The notes under the pieces are model-generated. The model saw nothing but the letters and a program-made list of their open reading frames with translations. It did no database searches and was not told the DNA's origin. This document shows positions 42,420-54,244 of a stretch of 64,000 bases of DNA, in pieces. Position numbers and translations under genes: made by a program. This stretch comes from Prostheceraeus crozeri (Eukaryota > Platyhelminthes > Polycladida > Euryleptidae). The stretch is from assembly GCA_907163375.1 (NCBI GenBank), contig CAJQUW010016138.1, positions 248,001 through 312,000 on the forward strand, written 5' to 3'. Within the stretch, counting starts at the first letter, position 1. Every line of letters starts with the position of its first letter.

Positions 42420-44440
42420 TTAATAACCGACATGTCCGTTCGTCTTGACCGACTTCATCTAAATTTCTGTTCTTCATATAGCGAAAGCTTGCTGAATTTT
42501 GGTACTTCGAATGTTCGTTTGTTAAACAACAAAGTCGATGATGTTCTTGAAGTTCTGGGTGATCGATCCATTGATATCATGTTCCTTTCAGAAACTTGGA
42601 ACGATTATGATTCTGTTTGTGCGAGAAGAATACGCCAACCAGGTTTCAATGTGTCTGATCAGCCTCGAAAGCGAACATTGACTGATGCTATGTTAACTAA
42701 TCACGGTGGAGTTGTCGTTATTTCATCGTCTCGTGTCCGACATCATCGCCTTCAGATCAACTTTTGAAGTTAATGCCTTTGAATTCATCTGTGCTCATCT
42801 TTCCTCTAGAGTTTTCAGTGCAATTGTAATTCTAATATATCGCACCGGGCCTATTACAACGGCATTCTTCCAAGAACTGTCACAACTTGTTGCTCATTTG
42901 GCTGCACGTCCTGACCCCATCATACTTACTGGCGATTTAAATATTCACTTGCAGTGATCCAATGATCCTCATTCACTCTCTCCTGTCTTCATATGGTTTG
43001 TTTTCTCAAGTCAACTCGCCTACTCACGACTTGAGTGGATCTCTCGATGTTCCTTTCATGTCATCTAACTGCGTGCCGTTCTACATCGATACCAATGATA
43101 TTGATTTGTCACACGATCGTCTAGTTTCATGGTCTCTCCCTGCATCTCGACCACCTCCACGTTATGTCGAAGTTACTGACCGGCCCTGGAATCGCCTGAA
43201 CAAGGACATACTGCGTGGAGAATTATCCCTTTCATTCGTGTGTAATCCTATGCAATGCCTTGCTTTCAACGTGGATGATTTAGCAAGACGTTACGATGCC
43301 ACCTTGACAGCTGCTTTGGATAGTCAAATTCCTCTACACATAGTAGGGATACGTCAGCGAACTTCAGACCCATGGTTTGATGATGACTGTCGAGCCGCGT
43401 GCTCCAACGTGCGGATTCCTCTTCCTCTCATCTACAGCAGGTCTCTATTCTTGAGGATTTCTTGAGGCTCACAGGGTAAATGAAATTCGCCGCACTACCG
43501 CAGACTCGTCTAGTCCGTCGTTTTACAGTACTTGTGTCAGTAATCTGGATAGCTTCCGATCGAATTCAGAAATTGAAATCTTCAACGCTGTTCGTCAATC
43601 ACCTTAATAAGTCTTCGGCATGTGACTCTATCCCAACACTTCTTCTAAAAGAGCTTGCTATTCAGCTTATGCAGTTTCTGAGTCATGTCTTCAACAAATC
43701 GCTATCGATTGGCATTTTTCCCTCTATGTGGAAGTATTCTCTGATAACACCAGTGCTAAAAAAGGCAAGTGCGACCCTCATATCTCAAATTCGTATCGAC
43801 AAATTCCGCGACACAATTTATCGATACACATGTATGCTGATGATGTGCAGGTGTATGATCACTGTTTCGGATGACTTGCATTCACGTATGACTGTGTGTC
43901 TCGATGAAGTAACGGCCTGGTGTTCATCAAAACGTCTTCTTCTAAATGCAAACAAGTGTGAAATGATGTGGTGCTCGTCCTCTCGTCAATCGTCTAACCT
44001 TCCTATCGATTTCTTTCGTATCGGTAATCACTTCGTGTCACCATCGACCTCAGTTCACTGCCGAGTCTACTTGGATACGGAAGTTTCATTCCGTACGCAT
44101 GTGATTCATATTGTGTCGTCTTGTTTCGGAGTTTTACGGCAAATACGGAAAAAATTTCTCGTCGTTCTGGTCTTCGCTCTTCCTCCACTCAGGCACTCAT
44201 CGTACCACGATTTCGGTGTCCGACAATCGGCGGTCGTCCCTTTCCAGTGGGAACAGTCCGTTTATTGAACTCGTTACTTCATCACATTACGGACATTGCA
44301 GACTCACGGTTTCAAAAAAGTTTAAAGCAGGATCTTTTAGTCATATGTTTTAACTAACTTGTTTTATTTTGAATGTAAAGTGGCCTTGAAGTCATCGGCG
44401 CATTGTCACTTAAATACAATTCTTATTTCATTAATTTATT
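42420..44440 (+). pseudogene. CR1/Jockey-like LINE, endonuclease plus RT, internally deleted
   Basis: Plus-strand blocks in order: an endonuclease start (LNFGTSNVRLLNNKVDDVLE, IDIMFLSETWND), the mid region ICAHLSSRVFSAIVILIYRT with ILTGDLNIHL (catalytic GDxN box, about 42930), a linker with DPWFDDDCRAAC, the RT entry SIPTLLLKELAI and GIFPSMWKYSLITPVLKK (about 43740), then an abrupt jump to MYADDVQVYDHC (about 43830) and the C-terminal CEMMWCSSSRQSSNLP. The RT fingers and palm between PVLKK and YADD are deleted, and several frameshifts separate the blocks. The 3' end near 44380-44440 resembles that of the LINE ending at 49670. Dead. Confidence 0.75.
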
Positions 44441-44640
44441 CAAAAGAAACTTTAATGAACATTATCATTTTTGCTATTACTAGAGGAGTACGTCGGTTAA
44501 TGACTAATAACTTGAGAGTAGCTAGGTGATACTGTCTTGTTTGACAACTTTAAAAAATGATTAGCAGTAGGCCACAACGAAAGCTCATTCCTAAAACTAA
44601 AGTTTTATAAAGAGCGGACCTTGCGGTGTCTCTTTTCTCT
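44441..44640. other. Short unannotated stretch
   Basis: AT-rich, no feature recognised. Confidence 0.4.
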
Positions 44641-45060
44641 ACAATTTGGTGGATTACTGTTAGATCTTTGTCATCACTGAAATCAACTGCTGCAACGCCT
44701 CCTTCAATAGTGTCACAAGGCAGGAGGGGCTCATGATCGAAACCGCCTTGTAGGGTGACACACGCATTGTGTTGTGCACACTAGCATTATACGAAAGCAG
44801 TGCATATGAAATGAGTGCATGCATTCAGTTTCCCTCCGGCAGGAGTAACTGACTGTATGGAGAAAATGTATGGTGTCTTCATGAACCGCATGTTAGTAAA
44901 AGTTTTTAGTATTTCTATTGTATTACAAAGGGGACGCAATACTTCTTCATAAACTTTCGGATTGCTTTTAATATAAATCTGAACGAAGGAAATAATTTTC
45001 TTATTATCTGGGATTAAAGTGGCATTTTCTTCAGCTCGCGTAATAGCATGATTCACTAAA
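44641..45060 (-). pseudogene. Retroelement scrap(s): integrase-like and PLE-like text
   Basis: Minus-strand 44640-44815 reads LLSYNASVHNTMRVSPYKAV, which resembles the end of an integrase core as found in LTR elements and their kin. Overlapping and upstream, 45056-44860 reads IPDNKKIISFVQIYIKSNPK, then CNTIEILKTFTNMRF, loosely like the spacer between RT and endonuclease in Penelope elements. Both are short and the assignment is tentative. Fossil, broken. Confidence 0.3.
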
Positions 45061-46117
45061 GTCGTGGGATATCTTAAAGCAGGGCATTTTTTCTACATAG
45101 TAACTAGGGGCCTTTGGTCCCAGCAGTCCCATCAAAAGGGTCCACCATTTTTCGATTTTCGAGTCACTGATGGGTCCATGCCCTTGCCTTTTGAGTCAAA
45201 AAAATAAAGTCACTGAAATAAAGAAAGAATGAAATGCGAAGATCTGAATTACTAAGCTCTTGCATTTTCCTCTAAAAAAAAACAAAAGTTAGTCGACTAA
45301 ACGACCTCTAATGCGATGCCTTGTTTCTGCCTACATCATTCACTTTGGTGTTCATAACATAAAAACGCGTGGAACTAAGAAATTTAGCGACCAGTTTTTA
45401 GCCTTCTTTCATAGTTTATCAGCTCATTGAATACGAACGGAGGCAGGTCGCCTGCTGCGATATGGCGCTCATGTCATGATGCACTTGAAAGCAGATGTTA
45501 TCCCCATCAACTCTAAGAAGACAACAGCAATAATAGGTCGAAAAAAAGCGTCGACCAAACGTAGGTCGAAAAGATGAACAGAGGGCAGCATATATATTGC
45601 TCCGTTCAGGCTTCTTCAGTGGTGCAAAGTGAGGTAGGTGCAGAATCGGAGAGATAGCACAATAGTAAAAGCGAGAATCTCTGAAAGATCCCCGCGTGCC
45701 GCTCGCCACACTCTTCGAACTCAAAACCAGGAGAAGTTATTGAAAACTTTATTAGCACCAGATATTTCGCCCTTAAGGCTTCGACGGTGGCGTGCTGGAA
45801 ATGACTGGAGTACACAAGTTAGAAGAAAGACATTTAAATATAGATAAAGACACACTTGGTTGCAAGGTTCATAAAATAATTTCTATAAAAAATCACTCAA
45901 ATTGGTAGCATGCTGGTCATAAATGGAAAGAAGGATCGAGAACGTGCGTAACTTCGACAAAAGAAAGCAAGAAATTTCTTCGATCGTGGTAAGACTGCAG
46001 GTGCGAAAGGAGCAAGAATATGATTCACAACAGCAATAAAACTCAGCTTTTTGCGTTTTACATATCCGTGCGATCAAAAAAATGGATCTCTTATCCAGTT
46101 CAACAATGAGGACATGC
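45061..46117. other. Intergenic stretch, one hammerhead-like remnant
   Basis: No gene recognised. On the minus strand 45761-45790 reads GTCGAAGCCTTAAGGGCGAAA, a stem II plus GAAA arrangement like a damaged PLE hammerhead. 45110-45190 contains a weak GGGTCC/GGACCC-type pairing. Confidence 0.35.
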
Positions 46118-46129
46118 AGTTACTCAATG
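46118..46129. repeat. Target-site duplication of PLE2, left copy
   Basis: AGTTACTCAATG, repeated exactly at 48669-48680 beyond the other end of the inverted dimer. Confidence 0.8.
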
Positions 46130-46596
46130 TTTGATTGTAGTTGGAAAGAGCCAACATACATGTAGAATGATGGTGGTTTTATTTTATTTTTCTTATTTCT
46201 TGCAATTAATTTCAGTTAACATCCGTTAACTATCTTCAGGTAAAAAGGAAGGAAATATGGTCTAGTATAAAATTTAAAATTCACACCGACGTCTATGTCA
46301 TAATAACATAATATTGAATAGAAAAGGGGGAAGGGCTATGGAACAGGTAGTATTGAGTTACATAGTACCAATAGCATCTTAATGATGACCTGACTAGATA
46401 TGAAAACAACGGATATAGAAATGGACTAGCAATACAAAGGCTTGAGTTATAAGTACATGCACATATCATACAAGTATAAAAAATACAAAGCTATAAAACG
46501 ATTGGAAGAAGGTAAGAGGTGTGAATTAGAAATTTGATACTGCTATAATGTAATACATTGTCATGTTTTATTATTTTTACATAATAGAAAATATTT

Positions 46597-47468
46597 TTAA
46601 TCAAAAAGAAAATCTGCATAATTGTTGAGTTCGATTTTGCTGTTAGTTGTTGGTTTCATTTTTCTAATATAATATGCTTCACGAAGTCTTAGGTTTGATG
46701 AATCACTATCGTGGGAAAGAATGGTTGTGGAAAAGTTGTAACTGTGACATTTCTGAAGATGGTTATACATGGAAGACTTGCTATTTGTTTTATGCTCACG
46801 GCAACGGATATGTAATGGTCTTATGGTGCTTCCAATGTAGAAGTTATCACACATATCACACTTTAGCTGATAAATTACACATTTCTGATTACAGATGTTT
46901 TTGTTGTTAATTGGGGAATTTCTTAAATTAATCTTGGTTTGATTTAGGCTGTTTCAATACAGTTCTAAGAGTTCTTGATCTTCTTGTTAATCTTACGTTC
47001 AAGTTTTCTCGACGAAAAACATTTTGTAGTTGTTTATCCACTTTCTCAGAAATAAATGGAAAATTGAAGTAAAAGTAGTGTCTTTCTTTCTCCTTTCTGT
47101 TATTTGGTTTATGTGTTTTACGATAATTGTTGGTGTTGCGAATGATATTTTCGGGATACATGTTTAGTCGTAGAATATCATTGAAATTGTCCATGTGTCT
47201 GTTTTGAGTTAGATTATTGGAACATTTCTGCGATTCTTGTTTTTTCGTTTCTAATGAAGTTAATTTTGTTAGTGTATGGTACATGTGAGTGATAATTCAC
47301 AAACAGATCTTTTCTAGCAGATTTGCGGTAAAATTCAAATTGTGGTTCATTTGGCGCGTTCAGTGTTACTCGGAAATCAAGTAGGCTCAATGTTTTGTTG
47401 TCGTCTGGTAATTCAATTTCGAAATTGATGCTGGAATGTTGTGCATTGAGATATTGGAGAAGTTTCAA
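46597..47468 (-). pseudogene. PLE2 left copy: RT C-terminus, spacer, GIY-YIG endonuclease
   Basis: Blocks on the minus strand: 47468-47214 with FEIELPDDNKTLSLLDFRVT (the SLLDFRV form of the PLE FLDV motif) and EFYRKSARKDLFVNYHSHVP; 47284-46928 with IRNTNNYRKTHKPN and HYFYFNFPFISEKVDKQLQN (the spacer with the conserved FP.I); 46890-46597 with YQLKCDMCDNFYIGSTIRPL and HIRCREHKTN, the GIY-YIG endonuclease with its Cys-x2-Cys. A frameshift near 47240 and one near 46920 separate the blocks. The RT catalytic palm is missing by 5' truncation. Non-functional. Confidence 0.8.
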
Positions 47469-47471
47469 GGC

Positions 47472-48169
47472 TTATCACTCACATGTACCATACACTAACA
47501 AAATTAACTTCATTAGAAAAAAAAAACAAGAATCGCAGAAATGTTCCAATAATCTAACTCAAAACAGACACATGGACAATTTCAATGATATTCTACGACT
47601 AAACATGTATCCCGAAAATATCATTCGCAACACCAACAATTATCGTAAAACACATAAACCAAATAACAGAAAGGAGAAAGAAAGACACTACTTTTACTTC
47701 AATTTTCCATTTATTTCTGAGAAAGTGGATAAACAACTACAAAATGTTTTTCGTCGAGAAAACTTGAACGTAAGATTAACAAGAAGATCAAGAACTCTTA
47801 GAACTGTATTGAAACAGCCTAAATCAAACCAAGATTAATTTAAGAAATTCCCCAATTAACAACAAAAACATCTGTAATCAGAAATGTGTAATTTATCAGC
47901 TAAAGTGTGATATGTGTGATAACTTCTACATTGGAAGCACCATAAGACCATTACATATCCGTTGCCGTGAGCATAAAACAAATAGCAAGTCTTCCATGTA
48001 TAACCATCTTCAGAAATGTCACAGTTACAACTTTTCCACAACCATTCTTTCCCACGATAGTGATTCATCAAACCTAAGACTTCGTGAAGCATATTATATT
48101 AGAAAAATGAAACCAACAACTAACAGCAAAATCGAACTCAACAATTATGCAGATTTTCTTTTTGATTAA
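47472..48169 (+). pseudogene. PLE2 right copy: spacer and GIY-YIG endonuclease
   Basis: Starts abruptly at YHSHVPYTNKINFIR without the upstream FLDV segment, then the same spacer and, in the next frame from about 47880, the GIY-YIG domain (VIYQLKCDMCDNFYIGSTIR), ending NNYADFLFD. The same frame change as in the left copy lies between spacer and endonuclease, so it was present before the duplication. At the A-run near 47520 the frame differs from the left copy. Non-functional. Confidence 0.8.
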
Positions 48170-48519
48170 AAATATTTTCTATTATGTAAAAATAATAAAA
48201 TATGACAATGTATTACATTATAGAAGTATCAAATTTCTAATTCACACCTCTTACCTTCTTCCAATCGTTTTATAGCTTTGTATTTTTTATACTTGTATGA
48301 TATGTGCATGTACTTATAACTCAAGCCTTTGTATTACTAGTCCATTTCTATATCCGTTGTTTTCATATCTAGTCAGGTCATCATTAAGATGCTATTGGTA
48401 CTATGTAACTCAATACTACCTGTTCCATAGCCCTTCCCCCTTTTCTATTCAATATTATGTTATTATGACATAGACGTCGGTGTGAATTTTAAATTTTATA
48501 CTAGACCATATTTCCTTCC

Positions 48520-48570
48520 TTTTTACCTGAAGATAGTTAACGGATGTTAACTGAAATTAATTGCAAGAAA
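48520..48570 (+). ncRNA. Hammerhead ribozyme core of PLE2
   Basis: CTGAAGA (48527-48533), a perfect stem II AGTTAAC-GGAT-GTTAACT (48535-48552) and GAAA (48553-48556) match the hammerhead consensus CUGANGA - stem II - GAAA exactly. The mirror copy is at 46210-46239 on the minus strand. PLEs are known to carry such ribozymes in their terminal regions; the cleavage site and stems I and III are less clear. Confidence 0.65.
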
Positions 48571-48668
48571 TAAGAAAAATAAAATAAAACCACCATCATT
48601 CTACATGTATGTTGGCTCTTTCCAACTACAATCAAATAATGAAAAATAGCCAAGACAATATATTCAAA

Positions 48669-48680
48669 AGTTACTCAATG
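48669..48680. repeat. Target-site duplication of PLE2, right copy
   Basis: AGTTACTCAATG, identical to 46118-46129. Confidence 0.8.
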
Positions 48681-48759
48681 GTAATGACTTATGTCTGACA
48701 TTCGATTCGTTTTACTATCTCCTTAAATTTGTACAGATGACTAATATATCACAAGTTAA

Positions 48760-49670
48760 ACTATCCTTCAATGGTCACATCCTCCTATGCAGGATCTCAG
48801 CGACCGATTGTTCACGTGCTTCAACTCTCTAAGTTGCTGTTTTACATCAAATTGCTTGCAGTTAACCGCTGATAAATCAGAGCTTTTGTGGTGTACTTCA
48901 ATACAAGGAAGGAAGAAATTGACGTTCGATCCTGTTCATATTGGCAACTATTCACTGTGTTCGTAATCATCCATCAAGTGTCTCGTTGTAATAATCGACA
49001 ATGACGCATCTCTCACGACATTCATATCTAAGACTATAGCAACATGCTTTGCTGTACTCAGACAAATCCGAACTGTGAGTCGCAGTTTTTCTCCCGTTCT
49101 TTTAACTATATTAGTAACGCCATTGGTCATTCCACGTTTGGATTACTGTATATCAGTGCTCTCCGGAATGCCATCAACTCACTTAAGCCGACTCCAAGCT
49201 GTTATACATGCATCGGCTCGTCTTATTTTTCAGTATAATCGATACTCGTCAATATCTAAACTACTTAAAGAACTTAAATAGCTCCCGATTCATGCGAGAA
49301 TCAACCAACGCCACTCTACATGTACATGAACAATTTATCTCTGTCTCAAGTCAACCTCATCGTTCCCGCCTACGCTCGACCACTTCATCAGACCTCGTCA
49401 CCCCCTTCGTGCGGCATCCTACGCTTGGTGGTCAATCTTTCTTTACTGCTACTCGCGCGTGGAATGCATTACCGGATCCTTTGAAGAATCAAAGCAACCA
49501 TTATACTTTTAAGCGTTTTTTAAAGGCGCATTGCCTGTCGAATTATCTTTTATGAATTTTGTCTTGTCTGCTTATTGCATCTGCCTGTCTGTCTTTTGTG
49601 TTTATTTTCACATACAAAGTGTCCTAGAAGTCTTTTGACGACATGCCACTTAAATAAAGTTCTTGTTTCC
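48760..49670 (+). pseudogene. LINE 3' fragment (CR1/Jockey-like)
   Basis: Plus-strand blocks: LFTCFNSLSCCFTSNCLQLT and KSELLWCTSIQGRKKLTFDP (about 48800-48940, matching the segment after YADD in the LINE at 42420-44440), then VIPRLDYCISVLSGMPSTHL with SRLQAVIHASARLIFQYNRY (49130-49260), the standard C-terminal RLDYC...ARLI region. Frame changes near 49040, 49280 and 49390 break it. The 3' UTR ends near 49670 in CTTTCATTCATTC-type short repeats, after a segment (49615-49660) shared with 44375-44430. 5' truncated before the catalytic core. Confidence 0.75.
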
Positions 49671-49679
49671 ATTCTTTCA

Positions 49680-50310
49680 TTCATTCAATGGTACTCACCT
49701 GTTAACAGATTTGCATACTCTCCTACCTCCTGTGTAACTCTTCTATTCTGATTTGATTCTAGACAAAAATTGATATTTTCAATGAAATTGATGCACTCAC
49801 ACTCAAGGTCGGTGGTTCGATACGGAATGCGGTAACACCCCACAGCGAGCTAGAGTCCGGTCGCTGTATTGTAAACTGGAAGCAGGTGCAACTAACTTCG
49901 ATGTGAGAAGCCTCGGCCACGGGCTTCTGTTCGAGTGTTTCTCTTTAGTGGAAATGCGGCGTAGTTCCAATAATGAGCAGGTGTGCTTCTTTGAAAAAGC
50001 TAAATTCCGCGGATGTAATCAACTTTCAATAATTCGGATACACATTAAGAAATAGTGCTGTACCAGACTAAACAAAATGTACCCGATTTGTGTGACCTAT
50101 GAGTCTCTCACATCCAGTGATTAAAACATGCTTTTCGTAGTCCTTTGAAACAAATAACATCATGTTTTTTTTGATTTTTGGGTTCTTTTTGTTGCATTGT
50201 ATTTCTGTTCTAACAAACATTTTCCATCGTTTTTATTCAGATGAACAATACATAGGGGCCATCCATAAATGATGTCTGCATCGTCACGGAGGGATTTTGG
50301 CAGACATTTA
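49680..50310. other. Intergenic stretch
   Basis: No gene. A GGTTCGATACG word at about 49813 resembles an internal polymerase III B box but has no A box at the right distance. Confidence 0.4.
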
Positions 50311-52720
50311 TAGAATAGAATGCGTTTATTTGATAGATTGAAGATCAATATTGTACGCGTACAGTTTCATATACAATTGAAATGAGGATACATGTATAAA
50401 AGATTAAAGAAAAAAACACATCAAATCATATCAATGGAGCGAAGTCATAACGGATATGCACATACGGACATAGAAAATACATGGCTGCTACATTGTACTG
50501 TTGACCAATTGACAGGTATACGGGAAAATGTTTTTCTTCTTCTCTCATTGCGACAGACTGGAAGTAAGAAGTGAGAGGTAAAAGTCAATCTTTCCGGAAC
50601 ATAGAGATTCAATGGATGCTCTTTATTATATTCAGATTTCATCAGAAAGTCAATAGCAGCCTTTTCAAAAAGGAATTCGATCGCAGCCTCGACCGCATAT
50701 GATACGATGAACTCGAATCTGAAAATTCTGTAACTTTTTAGTGTGCACAGCTTTTAATACAGCATGCGAAAACAGTGACGAAATCAATAAATGGTATACG
50801 TTTATGAGATCATCAACAATCAATATGCAAAATTTGCTTAAAACTCGGATAACATGCAGACGCTGTGACGCTTTTTTGATAACATTTACGATTTGATTTT
50901 CCCATGACAAAGGATCAGTTATGATAAATCACAAAATCCATACTCTACTTGAGACACAAGAAAATACAGATCTATGAGCTGAACAGACGTGATTACTTGA
51001 ATGCTGAAAATAAAGTGTTAAACATTTGGAAATGTTCTGCGAAAGCCCATAACCATTGCACCATTTACCGAAATATATTGATATCTGTCACTAAGAAAAG
51101 TAAGTAACCAGCGTAGGAAGCCATGATCGAAATTCAGCTGGTTCAAATGGTTTATTAGTCTGTGGTGTTTCACTCTATCGAAGGCCTTCGTCATATCTAG
51201 ACAAGATAGATGAGCACCATAGGTTGAAGGCATGTCGACGCGGACACAAAATCTACGATGTCAATTGATGCATTTGTAGTATAGATCCTGATGGCCGAGA
51301 AGCATAATGCTGGGCGCCGTAAGACTCGACAAAAGGTCCTTTTAACCGATGTACAATTAGCTCTTCAAATACTGACAGGATAGAAATAGGTCTGAAATTT
51401 TTGATAGTCAGCTTGTCTTTTCTCGGAACAGGACACACTCCGCATTTCAATAATGATGGAAAGATTTTCTTGGATATCAGATAAGATGCTATCGCCTTGC
51501 AGAGCAAGGAAGCACCTTCTTTGAGTAAGCGGGGACAACAAGATCAGGACCTACAGATTTATGGTGTATAGTCTTGACAAGACATCATAAACATCTTCAC
51601 CAGGTACAGTAGAGTCAAATACTTCATTTGATGACGGCTGTCAATGGACATCATCATTGTGATTGAAATTGCGATAAAACTCATTAGAAAGAGCAGATAA
51701 CAGGGAATGAACTCTACCTAAAGATGAAGACAAGCCACCCAAAGAACTCGATTGACTTTTGTTGCGAATGTTATTTACCATATCCCATGCATGTTTAGTT
51801 GACCTTTTGCAGTTTTGTTGCGCCCAGATCTTTTTTGATTTGACAATCTTCTGCTTGACTTTCACTTTGAAATGCCGATAAGCCGCCTAGTCTTTACGAC
51901 GGTAAGTACTCCAGTTCTTCGATATCATCGCCTTCAAAATTGCAGTCATCCACGGTTCATCCCTGTGGGTTAGAGCAACGTATTCATAAGGAACCTTGCA
52001 TGGTGCCGTGTAATATAGCTCATAAAAATGATGCATCATTCCATCAACTGAGTCTTCATAGTCAAGTATATCAAAATTGTCTGTCGTGATACATTCCAAG
52101 AAACTTGCGATATTAGAGTATCTTTAGTCCCACACCAAGACATATCATTCATCACTGGATAATGAATTCTGATGGTGGTACATAATAAAACACTGCTGTG
52201 GTCGGAATTCCTGCGGGGTGGGCGACAGTAGAGCAGTCTTCGTAATTGTCTGTTAGTTATTCATCCACTCATATGTGAGCAAGAATCGAATTTTGTCTTG
52301 TAGGCTGACGGACTTTGTTCGCAAAATTAAAATCATACATGAAAAATGAAGTAGTTAAGTCATTTAAGTCACCAGTTACCATTATACGTCAATCAGGATA
52401 TTGAGACAGTACATCTTCTAAATCATTTGATACAAAATTTCGTATTTGATTGTGATCTCTAACACACAAGCCAGGAGGAATATGCGTTATATTGTACACC
52501 GTCATCGAAAACCTCAAATATACAATGCAATATGGCTTCTTAATAAGAGAGTTAGGATCATTAATACTGGCGCAGAGCATTTCTCGCACCCATGCGCAAA
52601 CTCCACCACCACGCCTATCAATCGTGTTACTTCGCAAAAATACGAAACCATCCATGGGAAGAAGAAAATCATCTACGTCGCAGCACAACCAAGATTCTGT
52701 CACAAGTACCAAATCCGGTT
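50310..52720 (-). pseudogene. LINE of a second group, endonuclease to RT, heavily broken
   Basis: Minus-strand blocks in order: endonuclease start VLVTESWLCCDVDDFLLPMD and NTIDRRGGGVCAWVREML (52710-52560), linker HRDEPWMTAILKAMISKNWS with YRRKD (51960-51890), VKVKQKIVKSKKIWAQQNCK (about 51860), RT entry KCGVCPVPRKDKLTIKNFRP (51450-51380), palm CLDMTKAFDRVKHHRLINHL and LTFLSDRYQYISVNGA (51210-51060), and C-terminus SWENQIVNVIKKASQRLHVI (50905-50840). The YADD segment between 51030 and 50910 is lost. Around ten frameshifts or stops. The 3' UTR ends near 50310 at a GAATAGAATGCG word similar to the LINE end near 24765. Dead. Confidence 0.75.
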
Positions 52721-52979
52721 CGAAGTCAAAAGTCGCAATTCGTCTAACTTATTTAAAATTGATTTGGCTATGACTTTGGAACTTGTGAGCGTTATAACAT
52801 AGCAATTTTTAGTATATGTCATCGATTTTATCATGAATCCTGATTAAGTCATTGTATGATTTTATCTCTCGAAATTTACTCTAACTTTGTATAGATTGTG
52901 CATGAAGATCATGTAATTGAGATTATCATTCCTTGAGAATATACTCACTATTGTTATTATTATCATTATTACTCTCTTA

Positions 52980-53100
52980 GGTGTATTATTTGGCATCACC
53001 GAAGCAGGACTCGAACTCAAGATCAAAATTAAAACCGATTATTCGGAATACTTCTGGAAGCGACTTGGTACAGTAGGCTACTAAAACAGCTAATCATTTT
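52980..53100 (-). other. Possible tRNA-derived SINE scrap
   Basis: On the minus strand GAGTTCGAGTCCTGC (about 53000-53015) matches a polymerase III B box, with a poor A-box candidate (TAGCCTACTGT) about 60 bases upstream. It does not fold as a tRNA by eye. Tentative. Confidence 0.3.
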
Positions 53101-53968
53101 TATTAATTCTCTGTTAAAATATCAGACGTCACTTAGTCACGTTAAATGGATCGATAATTGAAATTACGAGAGATAGGGGGCTTGCAAAAGATAAGCGGAT
53201 AACAGCTGATCGATATGTATACCGCTGACAGTCCCAGCAGGCCACATCAAAACACCACACGGAGAAGTGAATAGACACAATTGTCACAGCGATGACGTAC
53301 AATTTTAGCAGACCAGAGACCTCAGCAAAATATTCCGTGAATTTCTCTAAAAAGCCACCGACGGACACTGAGAGAATCCACTCTGCGTTTTCAGACGACT
53401 GACAGTGAATTGAGTGACCTGAGTAAAGGCACGGTAAATCCACAAATAACAGGCAATTGAGCACTCAACGAGATCAGACAATAGTACGACCATGTAGAGC
53501 AGAAATTCCGCAATCCGCCGATCCAAAAATATTGACAAAAGTCGTCCGAAACATCAACCAAAATCAAGAACAAAGACAAATAAGCAAAAGACGTCCGATC
53601 ACAGCCATTGACACTGACTTACGGACTTGCATGGAGGGAGAGGTCAAGGAAATTGCAGACGCCAGGGTTTGAAGTACTTGGTAGCCGACCGGCGTATTCA
53701 AAACCGGTCGGTCGTGGATAGGACAGTGGCTGGCGTCTCTATACCGGTTGGTCATGGCTTTGATCGGTAGACATCATTTGGTCAACTTATGTCATTAGAC
53801 ATTTTCAATTTCCACACAGCATACATGAAATGTATGAAAGGTAGGCCTACATACTCCGTATAAATGAGAGTTATCTATATGTATTGCAATGCAATATTAT
53901 ACAATGTAATTATTTTGTACTTTGATTTCCACTTTGATATCAAGTTTTGTGCGATGAGCAGTTACACG
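53101..53968. other. Intergenic stretch left of fossil B
   Basis: No recognised gene. Minus-strand frames 53129-53579 are hydrophobic (SVSVGGFLEKFTEYFAEVSG, LYVIAVTIVSIHFSVW) and could be a decayed membrane-protein exon, but lack a family motif. 53690-53760 contains repeated CCGGTCGGTC/CCGGTTGGTC words. Confidence 0.35.
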
Positions 53969-54244
53969 AGTAGTAAGGAATCCTCCCAACTGCGCACAGC
54001 GCCCCCCCTCTGGAGCGTGAGCGAGTTGTTCTCGTTCTGGGTTGACCGTCCGTGAGGGTCGTGGTCGACCGTCCTTGTTGGTCTTGGTGTGGCGGTCTAT
54101 GTTTTTGGTGTGTAGGAGTGCTTGTAGGCGCAAGTTGTGTCTAGATTTGGCTTCCTGATGAAAATCTGCGTCGACATGTTGAGTTTCATGGGTCTAGGTG
54201 TCGGTCTTGTGTGCTTTAGGTTGTTTTAAGAGGGTTTTTGGGTG

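Larger units (their letters stand above)
46130..48668. mobile_element. Penelope-like element PLE2, inverted dimer
   Basis: Left copy on the minus strand (47471 down to 46130) and right copy on the plus strand (47472-48636, with a 3' tail to 48668) share about 1165 bp as near-perfect reverse complements; the one clear difference lies in an A/T run near 47250 and 47520. The left copy is 176 bp longer at its truncated 5' end. The same plan as PLE1: the arms end short of the natural 3' end on the left, a 32-bp tail lies on the right, and one target duplication surrounds all. Confidence 0.85.

Noticed and set aside
52980-53100. Functional tRNA gene on the minus strand
   Set aside because: Only a B-box-like word is convincing; the cloverleaf does not close and the A box is poor.
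53129-53579. Seven-helix receptor exon on the minus strand
   Set aside because: Hydrophobic stretches are split between frames and no receptor motif is readable.
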